DNA of 64,000 nt from Microbulbifer hydrolyticus (lineage in GTDB: Bacteria > Pseudomonadota > Gammaproteobacteria > Pseudomonadales > Cellvibrionaceae), in assembly GCF_009931115.1 (NCBI RefSeq), contig NZ_CP047491.1, positions 3,936,001 through 4,000,000 on the forward strand. Direction: 5' to 3'. The position numbers and the translations under genes are program-made. The notes below the pieces were generated by a model, which saw only the letters and a program-made list of their open reading frames with translations, was not told where the DNA came from and ran no database searches. The number at the start of each line of letters is the position of its first letter. The stretch's first letter is position 1. Of this stretch, positions 1 to 13,598 are shown one piece after another.

Positions 1-142
1 GCGGCCGTCCTGGCCGCAGACGGTCCCGCGTACAACCACCCGGTATCAAAGCCTTAACTTCAGGCTGGCGAGCTACTTGAGATTATGGAGAAATTCGCTC
101 GCAGCTCTGGCTGAGCCCTGAAACTCGAAGAGAAGGTGCTGA

Positions 143-238
143 TGCCGATACAAACTTGCCAGACCTTCCGCGAGAGGGACCTCGCGGAAGAGCCCCCAGG
201 GATGGGTTTACGGCGTGTCTGGCAAGTTTGTATCGGCA
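143..238. repeat. Nested inverted repeat, REP/MITE-like
   Basis: Two 22-bp arms that are exact reverse complements lie at 143-164 and 217-238 (TGCCGATACAAAC... and ...GTTTGTATCGGCA). Inside them is a second perfect 10-bp inverted repeat, CTTCCGCGAG at 165-174 and CTCGCGGAAG at 181-190. The rest of the interior is a GC-rich stretch. The shape suggests a dispersed intergenic repeat or a non-autonomous element downstream of gltD. No open frame inside is convincing. Copy number elsewhere cannot be seen here. Confidence 0.7.
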
Positions 239-299
239 GCAGTACCGCCACCTAAGCAGCTAGCGGTACCACAGAGGAAAAGAAAAACTGCGAAGCTAA

Positions 300-1733
<1,434 letters not shown>

Positions 1734-4700
1734 TTATTCGCCGCGCTTGCGTACATCGGACAGCAGGCCGGCGAGGCTGGCCGCCTTCGGCTTGACCAAC
1801 CAGAATTTGTTGAGGTAATCGTCGAAGTTATCCAACAACTCCTCACCCCAGGCACTGCCGGTCTCGGCCACGAACTCTTCAATGACTTCGCGCAGGTGAC
1901 TCTGGTATTCCTCCACTGCCTCACTGCTGATGCGGCGCAGTTCGATCAGCTCGTGGTTGCACTTGTCGAAGAAATCGCGGTCCATATCCAGCACGTAGGC
2001 AAAGCCGCCAGTCATACCGGCACCGAAATTCACCCCGGTTTTGCCCAAGACCGCAATCATGCCGCCGGTCATGTACTCGCAGCAGTGGTCGCCCGTACCT
2101 TCGACCACCGCAAAGGCACCGGAGTTACGTACGCCAAAGCGTTCGCCGGCGCCACCGGACGCAAACAGTTTGCCGCCGGTTGCGCCGTACAGGCAGGTGT
2201 TACCAACAATGCTGGTTTCCTGAGAGGCAAATTCACTGCCTTTCGGTGGACGGATTACCAGCTTGCCGCCGGCCATGCCCTTGCCCACATAGTCGTTGGC
2301 ATCACCTTCCAGATACATCTCCAGGCCACCGGCGTTCCACACGCCGAAGGACTGACCGGCAACGCCAGTGAGACGCAGCTTGATCGGAGCGTCGACCATA
2401 CCCTGGTTGCCGTGACGCTTGGCGATTTCACCAGAAAGGCGTGCGCCGATGGAGCGGTCGCAGTTGGTCAGCTTGAAGCTGAATTCACCACCGGCCAGGT
2501 TTTCAATCGCTGGCAGGGTTTCTTCCACCATGCGCTCGGCCAGCAAGCCCTTGTCCCAGGGCTCGTTTTTGGCCTGCTGACAGGTCTGCGGTTTGCTGTC
2601 GAGCAGCGCATCGGTGTGCAGCAGCGGTGACAGGTCCAGAGTCTTCTGCTTGGCCGTCTTGCCCTCAATGGCTTCCAGCAGGTCTACACGACCAACCAGT
2701 TCATCGAGCGTGCGAATGCCGAGGCCCGCCATCCATTCGCGCACTTCTTCTGCCACGAACCTGAAGAAGTTCATCGCCATTTCCACGGTACCGATGTAAT
2801 GCTCGTCCCGCAGATCCTTGTTCTGGGTGGCGACGCCGGTAGCGCAGTTGTTCAGGTGACAGATACGCAGGTACTTACAACCCAGGGCCACCATCGGCGC
2901 AGTGCCAAAGCCGAAACTCTCCGCACCGAGGATAGCCGCCTTGATCACATCGAGACCACTCTTGAGGCCGCCGTCGGTCTGCACGCGGACCTTATCGCGC
3001 AAGTCATTGGCACGCAGGGTCTGGTGGGTTTCCGCCAGGCCCAGCTCCCACGGGGAGCCCGCGTAGCGAATGGACGTGATCGGACTCGCGGCAGTACCGC
3101 CGTCGTAACCGGAAATGGTAATCAGGTCTGCGTAGGCCTTGGCCACCCCGGCGGCGATGGTGCCGACACCGGGGCGGGATACCAGCTTCACCGATACCAG
3201 CGCATTCGGGTTGACCTGCTTGAGGTCGTAGATGAGCTGCGCCAGATCCTCGATGGAGTAAATATCGTGGTGCGGCGGCGGCGAGATCAGCGTCACGCCG
3301 GGCACCGAATAACGCAGGCGCGCGATCAGCTCATTGACCTTGCCGCCGGGCAGCTGGCCGCCCTCACCGGGCTTGGCCCCCTGGGCCACCTTGATCTGCA
3401 GTACTTCCGCATTGACCAGGTAGTGCGGGGTCACGCCGAAACGGCCCGAGGCGATCTGCTTGATCTTGGAAACCTTGTCGGTGCCAAAGCGCACCGGATC
3501 CTCACCGCCCTCACCGCTGTTGGAACGACCGCCGAGACGGTTCATGGCCTGGGCCAGCGCCTCGTGCGCTTCCGGCGACAGGGCACCGAGAGACATTGCC
3601 GCAGAATCGAAGCGGCGCAGGATATTTTCCACCGGCTCGACGTCATCGAGCGGAATCGGCTGTACATCTTTTTTCAGCGACAGCAGGTCGCGCAGGGTTG
3701 CTACAGGGCGCTGGTTAATCAACGCGGCGTAGTCGCGCCAGGCTCCGTAGTCACCCGAGCGGACGGCCTCCTGCAGCGCCTTGACCACATCCGGGTTGAA
3801 CGCGTGGTATTCCTCGCCGTACACAAATTTGTGCAGACCGCCCGGGGAAACCTTCTTGCGCGGCTTCCACGCCAGCTGCGCGCGCGCGCGCATGTCGTCT
3901 TCCAGCTCGGCAAAACCGGCGCCCAGTACCCGCGCGGGGGCTTCCGGGAAGCACAGGTCAATCACATCCTGGGACAGGCCCACCAGTTCGTACAACAGTG
4001 CACCACGGTAAGAGGCAATGGTGGAGATCCCCATCTTCGACAGGATCTTCAGCAGGCCCTTGATGATACCGTTGCGGTAGTTCTTCTGAGCAGTAGCCGC
4101 ATCCAGCAACAGCTCACCGGTTTCGATCAGGTGATTGATGATGCTGTAGGAAAAATACGGGTGCACCGCAGTGGCGCCGACGCCAATCAGGCACGCCAGC
4201 TGGTGCGAATCCCGCGCGGTTGCGGTATCGACGACGATGTTGGAATCGCACCGCAGCCCGGTGTGGACCAGGTGGTGGTGCACCGCACCGGTAGCGAGTA
4301 GCGCGTCGATTGGCAGCTTGCCTGAATCGATATCGCGGTCTGAAAGTACCACGATCACGGTGCCGTCGTTGCGCACCGCATCCGCCACATCACTGCACAG
4401 CTTTTCGATCGCACTCTTGAGATCCAGCTGTGCCGGGTCGTAGTTGAGGTCGAAAACCTTCGCGGTAAATTCTTCGCGCCCCAGGTCCAGTAGCGCGGTG
4501 TACTTCATGTGCGACAGCACAGGGGAAGACAGGATTACCCGGTCGGCATGGTCGACAGTTTCCTCGAATACCGATTTTTCACGACCCAGGCAGGTTTCCA
4601 GGGACATGACGATGGTTTCCCGCAGCGGATCGATCGGCGGGTTGGTGACCTGCGCAAACTGCTGGCGGAAATAGTCGTAGAGGCAGCGGTTACCTTCAGA

Positions 4701-6185
4701 CAGCACCGCCATTGGCGTGTCGTCACCCATGGAGCCAACCGCTTCCTGGCCGGATTCCGCCAGCGGGCGCAACACCTGGTCACGCTCTTCCAGGGAGGAA
4801 CTGAACAGCTTCTGGTAAACCTTGAACTGCTCCATGGAGAAATTGTTGTCGACCGGCGCAGTCACCAGGGTGGAGCGGATACGGCGAGCCTTTTCCTTCA
4901 TCCACTTCTTGTATGGCTGGGTCTGCTTGAGCTCGTTGTCGACATCCGCAGTGTGGCGGAGCTCGCCCTTCAAGGTATCCACAGACAGAATCTGGCCCGG
5001 ACCGAGACGGCCCTTGGCAACCACATCCGCGGGATCGTACTGGTAAGTACCCACTTCCGACGCAACGGTAATGAAGTCGTCCTTGGTGATCACCCAGCGG
5101 GACGGGCGCAGGCCATTGCGGTCGAGCGTACATACCGCGTAGCGACCGTCGGTCAGCACCAGGCCGGCAGGGCCGTCCCAGGGCTCCATATGCATGGAGT
5201 TGTATTCGTAAAAGGCGCGCAGGTCCGAGTCCATGGTGTCCACGTTCTGCCAGGCCGGCGGTACCAGCATACGGATCGCGCGGTGCATGTTGATGCCGCC
5301 CACCGTCAGGAGCTCAAGCATGTTGTCGAGACTGGAGGAGTCGGAACCGACACGGTTGACCAGTGGCTTCAGGTCGGAGAGTTCCGGCACAAGATCAGTG
5401 ATGAACTTGTTGGTGCGCGCAACAGACCAGTTGCGGTTGCCGGTGATGGTGTTGATTTCGCCGTTGTGCGCCAGCATGCGGAACGGCTGCGCCAGAGGCC
5501 AGCGCGGCATGGTATTGGTGGAGAAGCGCTGGTGGAACACACAGATCGCGGTTTCCAGGCTCGGGTCGGCCAGGTCCGGGAAGAACTTTGGCAGGTCCGC
5601 GGGCATCATCAGGCCCTTGTAAGACACCACCGCAGTGGAGAGGCTGGCAATGTAGGTGTCTGCTGTCAGCTGCTGTTCGGCCTTGCGACGAGCGACAAAC
5701 AGACGCGCGTTGAACTGCGCCTGCTCATAGGCTGCTTCCGCGTTGTTGATCAGCAGGTGCTCAAAGCGGGGCAGAGACTCCCGCGCAATAGGGCCCAGGC
5801 ACTCTTCGTTAGTGGGCACAACGCGCCAGCCAGCGACCTGAAGCCCCTGCTCCTGAAGCGCATTTTTCAGAATTTCGCGCGCCTTCGCAGCTTCTGCCTC
5901 ATCCAGCGGCAACATGATGGAGCCAACGGCATAGAGGTCGCTCAGTTCACTGCCGAAGGTGTCTTTCGCCACCGCACGCAGAAAGCGGTCCGGCTTTTGC
6001 AGCAACAGGCCACAGCCATCCCCGGTTTTGCCATCGGCGGCAATACCTCCGCGGTGAGTCATGCAAGTCAGCGATTCAATCGCCGTCTGTAACAACTTAT
6101 GGCTGGTCTCGCCCTTCAGATGGGCGATCAGACCAAAACCACAGTTATCTTTGAACTCATCCAATCGATACAGACCGCTACCCAT
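1734..6185 (-). CDS. gltB: Glutamate synthase (NADPH) large subunit GltB
   Basis: 1483 residues. The open frame extends to 6329, but the start at 6185 is preferred. It has GAGG seven bases upstream and gives [15 protein letters not shown], matching Pseudomonas GltB, where a short propeptide is cleaved to expose Cys15, the type II glutaminase nucleophile. The order is amidotransferase domain, central domain, FMN-binding synthase barrel and GXGXG C-terminal domain. The 3Fe-4S cysteines are in the [12 protein letters not shown] segment. It releases ammonia from glutamine and channels it to 2-oxoglutarate. It is the first gene of the gltBD operon; M39 of the longer frame (6215) is a less likely start. 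Confidence 0.96.
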   Translation of the reverse strand: MGSGLYRLDEFKDNCGFGLIAHLKGETSHKLLQTAIESLTCMTHRGGIAADGKTGDGCGLLLQKPDRFLRAVAKDTFGSELSDLYAVGSIMLPLDEAEAAKAREILKNALQEQGLQVAGWRVVPTNEECLGPIARESLPRFEHLLINNAEAAYEQAQFNARLFVARRKAEQQLTADTYIASLSTAVVSYKGLMMPADLPKFFPDLADPSLETAICVFHQRFSTNTMPRWPLAQPFRMLAHNGEINTITGNRNWSVARTNKFITDLVPELSDLKPLVNRVGSDSSSLDNMLELLTVGGINMHRAIRMLVPPAWQNVDTMDSDLRAFYEYNSMHMEPWDGPAGLVLTDGRYAVCTLDRNGLRPSRWVITKDDFITVASEVGTYQYDPADVVAKGRLGPGQILSVDTLKGELRHTADVDNELKQTQPYKKWMKEKARRIRSTLVTAPVDNNFSMEQFKVYQKLFSSSLEERDQVLRPLAESGQEAVGSMGDDTPMAVLSEGNRCLYDYFRQQFAQVTNPPIDPLRETIVMSLETCLGREKSVFEETVDHADRVILSSPVLSHMKYTALLDLGREEFTAKVFDLNYDPAQLDLKSAIEKLCSDVADAVRNDGTVIVVLSDRDIDSGKLPIDALLATGAVHHHLVHTGLRCDSNIVVDTATARDSHQLACLIGVGATAVHPYFSYSIINHLIETGELLLDAATAQKNYRNGIIKGLLKILSKMGISTIASYRGALLYELVGLSQDVIDLCFPEAPARVLGAGFAELEDDMRARAQLAWKPRKKVSPGGLHKFVYGEEYHAFNPDVVKALQEAVRSGDYGAWRDYAALINQRPVATLRDLLSLKKDVQPIPLDDVEPVENILRRFDSAAMSLGALSPEAHEALAQAMNRLGGRSNSGEGGEDPVRFGTDKVSKIKQIASGRFGVTPHYLVNAEVLQIKVAQGAKPGEGGQLPGGKVNELIARLRYSVPGVTLISPPPHHDIYSIEDLAQLIYDLKQVNPNALVSVKLVSRPGVGTIAAGVAKAYADLITISGYDGGTAASPITSIRYAGSPWELGLAETHQTLRANDLRDKVRVQTDGGLKSGLDVIKAAILGAESFGFGTAPMVALGCKYLRICHLNNCATGVATQNKDLRDEHYIGTVEMAMNFFRFVAEEVREWMAGLGIRTLDELVGRVDLLEAIEGKTAKQKTLDLSPLLHTDALLDSKPQTCQQAKNEPWDKGLLAERMVEETLPAIENLAGGEFSFKLTNCDRSIGARLSGEIAKRHGNQGMVDAPIKLRLTGVAGQSFGVWNAGGLEMYLEGDANDYVGKGMAGGKLVIRPPKGSEFASQETSIVGNTCLYGATGGKLFASGGAGERFGVRNSGAFAVVEGTGDHCCEYMTGGMIAVLGKTGVNFGAGMTGGFAYVLDMDRDFFDKCNHELIELRRISSEAVEEYQSHLREVIEEFVAETGSAWGEELLDNFDDYLNKFWLVKPKAASLAGLLSDVRKRGE

Positions 6186-6410
6186 AGAATTCCTCAAAGT
6201 GTTATCGGTACCCATACGTCCTGATGCATCACATTTGACCGGTCGCGATGAATTCGCAGTGAATCGCAGTGCCTTTATTGCAGTAAATCGCAGCAAAAGA
6301 ACCGCAGTGACAATCAGTGCACAGCCCACAGACTGTGCCGGGGGGTATATTTATCTACTTTCGAGCCAAAGGTGCCGCAGATTCCACTGACATTTCAGTG
6401 GCCCAATGAC
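6186..6410 (-). promoter_or_regulatory. gltB leader with direct repeats and a hairpin
   Basis: This gene-free stretch between gltB and the aroB terminator must hold the gltBD promoter. A 14-bp direct repeat differing at one base (GCAGTGAATCGCAG at 6256-6269, GCAGTAAATCGCAG at 6280-6293) has a 24-bp period, about two DNA turns. A perfect 7-bp inverted repeat (CCACTGA/TCAGTGG) lies at 6384-6401. No clear -35/-10 pair was found. Binding of a regulator is inference. Confidence 0.4.
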
Positions 6411-6434
6411 AAAAAAAGCCCGCATGAGGGGCTT
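6411..6434 (-). terminator. Intrinsic terminator of the pilM-aroB operon
   Basis: Read leftward, a stem AAGCCC/GGGCTT with a 7-base loop is followed by seven T. It lies about 215 bp past the aroB stop. Between the two are further hairpins: a GCTCGC/GCGAGC pair at about 6442-6458 and a GGGGGC/GCCCCC pair at about 6501-6527. Confidence 0.75.
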
Positions 6435-6648
6435 GGGTGTTGCTCGCTTTGTGCGAGCCTGCGTTTCTTGTTATCAGCTCATTTCCCCGGCTTTCACCGA
6501 GGGGGCGCGCAATATTACTCGTGCCCCCCTGCAATTGCAAGATTCACCAGTTTTTTTCGCTGTTCGCGATAGCTTTAACCGATTTATCTTCTTTTCGTTA
6601 CCGCTTGCGTTAAAGAATCCTCAGCATCGTTGTCTGCCCAACGCTTCA

Positions 6649-7734
6649 TCACCCTGCACCGCAGGCACGCAACGCGTCCATCAGCTGGTCTTTGGGGGTA
6701 TCGGCGACAATCTGTGCATCTCCAAGCGCACGGAGCAGCACAAGACGCAATTTGCCGTCCTGCACCTTTTTATCCACAGACATTGCCTGCAAATAGTCGT
6801 CCACAGTCATACCTTCAGGGGATTGTTGCGGAAGATTGGCTTTACTTAGCAGCGCGCGTAAGCGCTCCACGTCCCGAGCAGAAATCCAACCGCGGCGGCA
6901 GGAAAGTTCGGCCGCCATGACCATACCTGCAGCCACCGCTTCGCCGTGCAGCCAGTTACCGTAACCCTGTACGGCCTCGATGGCATGCCCGAAGGTGTGG
7001 CCAAAGTTGAGAATGGCGCGCCGGCCAGATTCTCGTTCATCTTCGGCAACCACCGCTGCCTTGTCGGCACAACTGCGGTCGATCGCATAGGCAAGCGCAT
7101 CCGGATCCCGTGACAGCAGTGCGTCCATATTGGCTTCGAGCCACTCAAAAAATGGGGCGTCACAGATCATTCCGTACTTGATCACCTCAGCGATACCCGC
7201 GGAAAGTTCACGATCCGGCAGAGTCGTTAGCGTTTCAATATCAATCAGTACCAGCTGCGGCTGGTAGAAAGCGCCAATCATATTTTTGCCCAGCGGGTGG
7301 TTCACACCGGTTTTACCACCGACTGACGAATCCACCTGGGAAAGCAGCGTGGTCGGCACCTGCACGAAGTCGACGCCTCGCTGATAACAGGCGGCGGCAA
7401 AGCCGCTCATATCACCGATCACCCCGCCGCCCAGCGCCACAATCGTGGTACTGCGGTCATGGCGCTTTTCCAACAGGGTATCGAATACGCGGTTGACGGT
7501 ATCCAGCGTTTTGAAAGCCTCACCATCGGGCAGCTGCACCGTGTCTATCTTGGCAAAGCCGCTCAGCGCCGCGAGCACCGTTTCGAGGTACAGCGGGGCT
7601 ATCGTCTCGTTGGTGACAATAAGCACCTGTTTGCCGCGAATACATTGCTCAAAATAGCGGGGATCTTTCAGCAGGCCGGAACCAATCAGAATTGGATAGC
7701 TGCGGTCACCCAGATCGACGTGAAGACTGTGCAT
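6649..7734 (-). CDS. aroB: 3-dehydroquinate synthase
   Basis: 361 residues, full length. Second enzyme of the shikimate pathway: converts DAHP to 3-dehydroquinate using NAD and a divalent metal. The NAD-binding GGGVIGD motif is near residue 101. The [17 protein letters not shown] stretch and HTFGHAIE and H-G-E-A-V motifs supply metal and substrate ligands. It follows aroK after 149 bp in the same direction. The pilMNOPQ-aroKB order is conserved in pseudomonads and relatives. It is the last gene before an intrinsic terminator. Confidence 0.96.
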   Translation of the reverse strand: MHSLHVDLGDRSYPILIGSGLLKDPRYFEQCIRGKQVLIVTNETIAPLYLETVLAALSGFAKIDTVQLPDGEAFKTLDTVNRVFDTLLEKRHDRSTTIVALGGGVIGDMSGFAAACYQRGVDFVQVPTTLLSQVDSSVGGKTGVNHPLGKNMIGAFYQPQLVLIDIETLTTLPDRELSAGIAEVIKYGMICDAPFFEWLEANMDALLSRDPDALAYAIDRSCADKAAVVAEDERESGRRAILNFGHTFGHAIEAVQGYGNWLHGEAVAAGMVMAAELSCRRGWISARDVERLRALLSKANLPQQSPEGMTVDDYLQAMSVDKKVQDGKLRLVLLRALGDAQIVADTPKDQLMDALRACGAG

Positions 7735-7883
7735 GGCTACTCCCTTTCGCGCACATCTAGCGAGATATATCAGAAATGGCGCTCACTCTAGCACAAGTGG
7801 CTGCCTGCAAGGATATCGAAAGGACAACAAGAGGAGGAAGGAAAAGGGAAACGGAAAAAGAAAGTCAGCCAGCAAAGCGCGAA

Positions 7884-8408
7884 TCAAGTTTCCACGCTGG
7901 AGAGTAACCGGTCCGACACCATGGTCGACGCCTGCCTGGGCGAGCAGTCGTCAGTATCACAGACAAGGTCGGCAACCTCGCTGTAAAAGGGCTCTCGCTG
8001 GAGGAGTATTTCCCGCAACTTGGCCTTGGGGTCCGCCACCTGCAACAGTGGGCGGTTATTGTTTTTTGACGTGCGCTCCACCAGCTGATCCAGACTTGCA
8101 CGCAGATACACCACAAACCCGTGCGCCTTTAGCAGCGCACGGTTTTCCGGCATCAGCACAATCCCGCCCCCAGTAGCGACTACTTGAGGCTCACCGGTGC
8201 AGAGATCTTTCAGCACCTCACTTTCACGTCGGCGAAATCCCGCCTCTCCTTCGACATCAAAGATCCAGGGAATATCGGCACCGGTACGGTCTTCGAGGAC
8301 TTTATCCGAATCGGCAAAAGGCAGCCCGAGCTGGGCTGCCAGTAATTTGCCGATTGTGGACTTGCCGGCCCCCATGGGACCGACAAGGAAGATGGGCTGA
8401 GTAATCAC
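7884..8408 (-). CDS. aroK: Shikimate kinase
   Basis: 174 residues, typical for the family. It phosphorylates shikimate at the 3-hydroxyl. The P-loop GPMGAGKS is at residues 10-17, the shikimate-binding DSD near 33-35, and ATGGG near 78-82. The lid arginine region is RTSKNNNRPLL. The start is GTG and overlaps the pilQ stop by four bases (GTGA), which indicates translational coupling with the pilus operon. Confidence 0.95.
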   Translation of the reverse strand: MITQPIFLVGPMGAGKSTIGKLLAAQLGLPFADSDKVLEDRTGADIPWIFDVEGEAGFRRRESEVLKDLCTGEPQVVATGGGIVLMPENRALLKAHGFVVYLRASLDQLVERTSKNNNRPLLQVADPKAKLREILLQREPFYSEVADLVCDTDDCSPRQASTMVSDRLLSSVET

Positions 8409-10624
8409 TTGCTGAAGGACAAAAACTCGTCTTGCATGATGCGCGGCGTGATGAAAATCAGCAGCTCGCGCTTGTCTTCCTGCTTGGTGGTGGTCTTGAA
8501 CAGGTGACCGAGGAACGGAATATCACCAAGCACCGGCACCTTCACTTCGCCCTCAATGGCCTGAGCTTCGAAGATGCCGCCCAGTACGATAGTTTCACCG
8601 TTGGAAACGAGAACTTTCGTCTGCAGCGAGTTCACGTTGATCGCCGGAATTTGCGCACCGGTAATCACGTTGGTGAAGAGCTCACCGACGCTATTCTGGT
8701 CGATGTTCAGGCTCATGATGATGTTGTCATCCGGTGTGATCTGGGGGGTCACATTCAGCAACAGTACCGCTTCCTTGAAGGTCACCGAAGCGGCGCCGGA
8801 GGAGGTGGCTTCCAGATAGGGAATTTCCACACCCGAGCGGATGCTCGCCTCCTGCTTGTCTCCAGTCACAACTTTCGGCTGGGAAACAATCTCTGCCTTA
8901 CCCACATCTTCCAGCGCGGAAAGTTCGAGGCCCAACAGGAAATCTTCTTTCAGAATCGCATAGGCGACACTGCCGGCCGGATTACCGACCCCTAGATCAA
9001 CCAGCATTGGGTCATGCAAAGTTGTCGGCGCGGACAAATCCGGGCCATTGCCGTTACCGTCGGATATACCCGGAAGCTGAGAGCCAGAGCCGATACCAAT
9101 GGAATCGTCACTCATATTGTGATCTTCCAGATAGCTCCAGCGCACACCCAGGCTCTTCTCGAAGTCGGTGTTCGCGGTCACAATGCGGGCCTCGATCATC
9201 ACCTGACGGATCGGGATATCGATCGCGTTAATCAGATCGCGAAACTGGACGATCTTGTCTTCGGTATCGGTCAGGATGATGGTGTTGGTGCGCTCATCCA
9301 CAATGGCACTACCGCGCGCTGACAGAATGCTGCGGCTATCCTGATCCTCGCGACCTCCAGCAAAATTACCGCGACCACCGCCCTGGCCACCGCCCTGCTG
9401 TCCGGCAAACAGGGAGAACAGTTCACGCGCATCGGCGTAGCGAATCTGGATATATTCGGTGCGCAGCGGGGCCAGCTCCTCCAGCTGCTTGCGGGTTTCC
9501 AGTTCGCGACGCTCGCGCTCGGCGATCTCAGCCGCCGGCGCGACCATGATCACGTTGCCTTCTTGACGCTTGTCCAGACCCTTGGCCTTAAGAATCAGCT
9601 CGAGCGCCTGATCCCAGGGCACACCGTCAAGACGCAGGGTAATGCGACCCTGGACGGTATCACTGGCCACCAGATTGAGATCGGTGAAATCCGCGATCAG
9701 CTGAAGTACCGAGCGTACTTCGATGTCCTGGAAGTTCAGGGACAGCTTTTCACCGGTAAACTGGAACTCTTTCTGCTTTTCACGCACTTGCGCGACAGTC
9801 AGCGGCTTCACACTCAGCACGTATTCGGTATCCGCCTGATACGCCAGATAGTCGTACTCTCCGTCGTGAGGATCTACTGAGATGACGGTGTTACGGCCAT
9901 CGTAGTCGACGCTGATGCTGTTTACTGGAGTGGCAAAGTCGGTGACATCAAGGCGCTGACGCAGTTCAGGCGGCAGCTCGGCACCCAGGAAAGTCAGGAC
10001 AATTTTTCCACGGGTACGTTCTACATCGATATTTACCGCCGGGTCCGTAAGGCTGACAATGACCTTGCCCTCGCCGCTTTCGCCACGACGAAAATCCACA
10101 TTGTTGATTGCCACATTGCCGGCCGGCTTGAACTGCGCACTTCCACCAATATTGGTGCTGCTGTGCATTGGGGCCGCAGCGACCGCGGCAGTGGTGGCCG
10201 TATCGGCGCCCACCTCCAGAACCACCTGGTTACCCACGCGCTCGCTGGTATAAACCGGCAGCTCGTCAAGGTTCAGAATGAGACGGGTGCGGTCGTCGCT
10301 GGAAACGATCACAGCACTGCGAGCAGCACCGATGTCCAGTGAGTACTTCTTCTCGGGAAGAACACTCTCGACGCCAGCAAAGTCCATAACAATACGAGCG
10401 GGCTGTTCGATGGTGTAACCGGTGGGCTCCGGCGGCACGTCACTGAAGGTGAGGCGCAGCTGAAGTCGGCTACCCGGCAATTCAGAAAACTGAATATCGT
10501 TCAACTGGCTGGCCAGGGTTGGCGCCGCCAACGGCAGTAACAGCAGGCCCATTAGCAGCGCTTTGGCGCGCGGCAGTATAATGGCGACCCGCGCCAATAC
10601 TCTGGCGAGTTGCTTGGTGATCAT
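8405..10624 (-). CDS. pilQ: Type IV pilus secretin PilQ
   Basis: 739 residues. Forms the outer-membrane gated ring through which type IV pili pass. A signal peptide (hydrophobic stretch to about residue 38, LPLAAPTLAS) precedes two AMIN-type domains, which bind peptidoglycan in this family. An STN/secretin N domain follows (FQDIEVRSVLQLIADFTDLN), then a Gly-rich linker near 410-425 and the secretin domain ending in VPVLGDIPFLGHLF. It sits 2 bp downstream of pilP and overlaps aroK by four bases. The start is ATG at the family position. Confidence 0.95.
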   Translation of the reverse strand: MITKQLARVLARVAIILPRAKALLMGLLLLPLAAPTLASQLNDIQFSELPGSRLQLRLTFSDVPPEPTGYTIEQPARIVMDFAGVESVLPEKKYSLDIGAARSAVIVSSDDRTRLILNLDELPVYTSERVGNQVVLEVGADTATTAAVAAAPMHSSTNIGGSAQFKPAGNVAINNVDFRRGESGEGKVIVSLTDPAVNIDVERTRGKIVLTFLGAELPPELRQRLDVTDFATPVNSISVDYDGRNTVISVDPHDGEYDYLAYQADTEYVLSVKPLTVAQVREKQKEFQFTGEKLSLNFQDIEVRSVLQLIADFTDLNLVASDTVQGRITLRLDGVPWDQALELILKAKGLDKRQEGNVIMVAPAAEIAERERRELETRKQLEELAPLRTEYIQIRYADARELFSLFAGQQGGGQGGGRGNFAGGREDQDSRSILSARGSAIVDERTNTIILTDTEDKIVQFRDLINAIDIPIRQVMIEARIVTANTDFEKSLGVRWSYLEDHNMSDDSIGIGSGSQLPGISDGNGNGPDLSAPTTLHDPMLVDLGVGNPAGSVAYAILKEDFLLGLELSALEDVGKAEIVSQPKVVTGDKQEASIRSGVEIPYLEATSSGAASVTFKEAVLLLNVTPQITPDDNIIMSLNIDQNSVGELFTNVITGAQIPAINVNSLQTKVLVSNGETIVLGGIFEAQAIEGEVKVPVLGDIPFLGHLFKTTTKQEDKRELLIFITPRIMQDEFLSFSK

Positions 10625-10626
10625 TT

Positions 10627-11154
10627 TTAGTTGTCCTTATCTTCCAAAGTCAGAGCCCGCGGCCGCTCAATCCAGCCACCGGTGCCGTCCGGCACAATTT
10701 CCAGTACATCGATCTGAGCCGATGAGGCGTTGACTACACGCCCGTGGTTCTTGCCCATGTAATTGCCAATAGTGATGCGGTGAATCCCCCCGTCACCGTC
10801 ATTCACCAGCGCCCACAGCTGTCCGCCGCGGGATAAAGTGCCCACCATGGAAAGGGCATCAAAGGGGTAGCGCTCCAGCAGTTCTCGCTGCCGGTTCTGG
10901 TCCGGAGCCACGTCGAGCCTGCGACCGACCAGCCGCTGGTCCGCCTCCAGTACCGGGCGGACAAACGGGCTGCGCAGTGCCGCAGCACTGTATACGTAGG
11001 GGCTGTAAGGCGTAAAAGTGGGGATAGGCTCAATCTGGCCCCTGGGCTTGTGCTTTACCGCTGCCATCTTCTGGCGCAGGTCACTGTTGCTGCCATCCAG
11101 GCTACAACCAGCCAGCGCCAGCAGTGCCGCGGTCAGAGCGAAGTATTTTTTCAT
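10627..11154 (-). CDS. pilP: Type IV pilus inner-membrane lipoprotein PilP
   Basis: 175 residues with a lipoprotein signal peptide and lipobox LAGC (Cys17). PilP links the PilN/PilO inner-membrane dimer to the PilQ secretin across the periplasm. A proline-rich unfolded part after the lipid anchor is followed by the compact beta domain (RYPFDALSMVGTLSRGGQLWALV...). The start overlaps the pilO stop by four bases. Confidence 0.93.
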   Translation of the reverse strand: MKKYFALTAALLALAGCSLDGSNSDLRQKMAAVKHKPRGQIEPIPTFTPYSPYVYSAAALRSPFVRPVLEADQRLVGRRLDVAPDQNRQRELLERYPFDALSMVGTLSRGGQLWALVNDGDGGIHRITIGNYMGKNHGRVVNASSAQIDVLEIVPDGTGGWIERPRALTLEDKDN

Positions 11155-11771
11155 CCTTCCTCTCCCTGATCCTTGTAGCGATAGGTTTTCGCATTCACCA
11201 CCATGTTCAGCAGGGCTTTGCCATCTTTGCGGGTCTCGATTTCGAAATTGTGCAAAGTAACGATACGCGGCATACCGGCGATTCCGCTGATAAAGGCACC
11301 AAATTCGTGATAGCCACCCTGTACCTCGATGCGGATGGGGAGCTCTACATAGAACTCACCGACCTGCTCACCTTCAAGGGCAATCTTCTGGATCGTCAGA
11401 CCGCTGCCGCGACCGAACTCATCAATATCTTCAAGCAGACCAGGAACCTCGGTGTCTTTCGGCAGCTGCTTCAGCAACGCACCAAAGGTCTCCTCCATCT
11501 CCGCGAGCTGGTCGCGATAGGCGTCGAGGTTGGCCGCCTCGAAGGATTTGCGCTCGAACTGGGTAAACAGTTCCCGCTCCTTGTTGGCCGCAAACTCGAG
11601 CTGGCTGTAGCGATCCTTGATCATGAAGAAATAGCCGCCGCCGACCAGCGCTGCTGCGATTACTATCAGCAGCACTACCCGCCCAGCCAGAGGCCAGACG
11701 CCGACGCGGGAAAAATCGATATCATTGATATCCAGCTGATTGAGCTGTTTGAGAGTATCTTCAAGCGCCAC
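11151..11771 (-). CDS. pilO: Type IV pilus alignment protein PilO
   Basis: 206 residues. One N-terminal membrane segment (about 28-47), a coiled coil (about 50-95), then a periplasmic ferredoxin-like domain. It dimerises with PilN in the alignment subcomplex. It is two bases from pilN and overlaps pilP, as is usual for this operon. Confidence 0.92.
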   Translation of the reverse strand: MALEDTLKQLNQLDINDIDFSRVGVWPLAGRVVLLIVIAAALVGGGYFFMIKDRYSQLEFAANKERELFTQFERKSFEAANLDAYRDQLAEMEETFGALLKQLPKDTEVPGLLEDIDEFGRGSGLTIQKIALEGEQVGEFYVELPIRIEVQGGYHEFGAFISGIAGMPRIVTLHNFEIETRKDGKALLNMVVNAKTYRYKDQGEEG

Positions 11772-11773
11772 GG

Positions 11774-12364
11774 TTACGCTCCACTGTTGGCGCCGTCAGC
11801 GCTTTGATCATCTTCTTCTTTTTTGCGACTGCTGACTCTGACCGTCATCTCGAACGCACTGGCCTGCTCGCCAAACTCCGGCTTCGCAGTCACCCCGGTG
11901 AGGTTCGGGGATTCGTACCATTCAGACTGATCCAGGCTGCGCATAAACGAGGAAACGCGATTGTTTGATTCGGCCACACCGGAAATCTTCAGCGTCTTGC
12001 CGCTGCGCTTCAGGTTGGTTAGCCACAGCCCTTCCGGCGCCGCACGCACCATATCGTCGAAATAACGCACCGACAGCGGGCGGTTGCCCTGCAGCTCCTG
12101 AATAACCCGCATGCGGTCAATCAGCTCCTGGCGACGCTTCTTGAGATTCTTGATCTCGCGCACCTGCTTGTTGAGCGCGGTAATTTCGGTATTAAGTAGC
12201 TGATTGCGCTCGTTCTGATTGGCAATCTGGGCGTCAACCGTCTTCATCCACATAAACACGGAGACACAAGCCGCAATCACCACCAGCCCCGCAACCTGCT
12301 GGAACTCTTTCTGTTTCTGCGCCCGGTACTCCTGGCGCCAGGGTAAAAGGTTAATCTTTGCCAT
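11774..12364 (-). CDS. pilN: Type IV pilus assembly protein PilN
   Basis: 196 residues. The short cytoplasmic tail carries the conserved INLLPWR motif (residues 4-10), which docks into PilM. A single membrane segment (about 24-42), a coiled coil and a periplasmic domain follow. The C-terminal tail is charged. It is three bases downstream of pilM. Confidence 0.93.
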   Translation of the reverse strand: MAKINLLPWRQEYRAQKQKEFQQVAGLVVIAACVSVFMWMKTVDAQIANQNERNQLLNTEITALNKQVREIKNLKKRRQELIDRMRVIQELQGNRPLSVRYFDDMVRAAPEGLWLTNLKRSGKTLKISGVAESNNRVSSFMRSLDQSEWYESPNLTGVTAKPEFGEQASAFEMTVRVSSRKKEEDDQSADGANSGA

Positions 12365-12367
12365 GTC

Positions 12368-13598
<1,231 letters not shown>

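Noticed and set aside
60-251. 63-codon minus-strand frame in the first 250 bp
   Set aside because: It spans the inverted repeat, has biased Ser/Arg composition and no ribosome binding site.
242-269. GTACCGC/GCGGTAC hairpin as the gltD terminator
   Set aside because: The T-rich stretch lies before the hairpin in the direction of transcription, so it cannot act as an intrinsic terminator.
6406-6849. 147-codon plus-strand frame between gltB and aroB
   Set aside because: It overlaps the end of aroB antisense and several terminator hairpins; composition is not protein-like.
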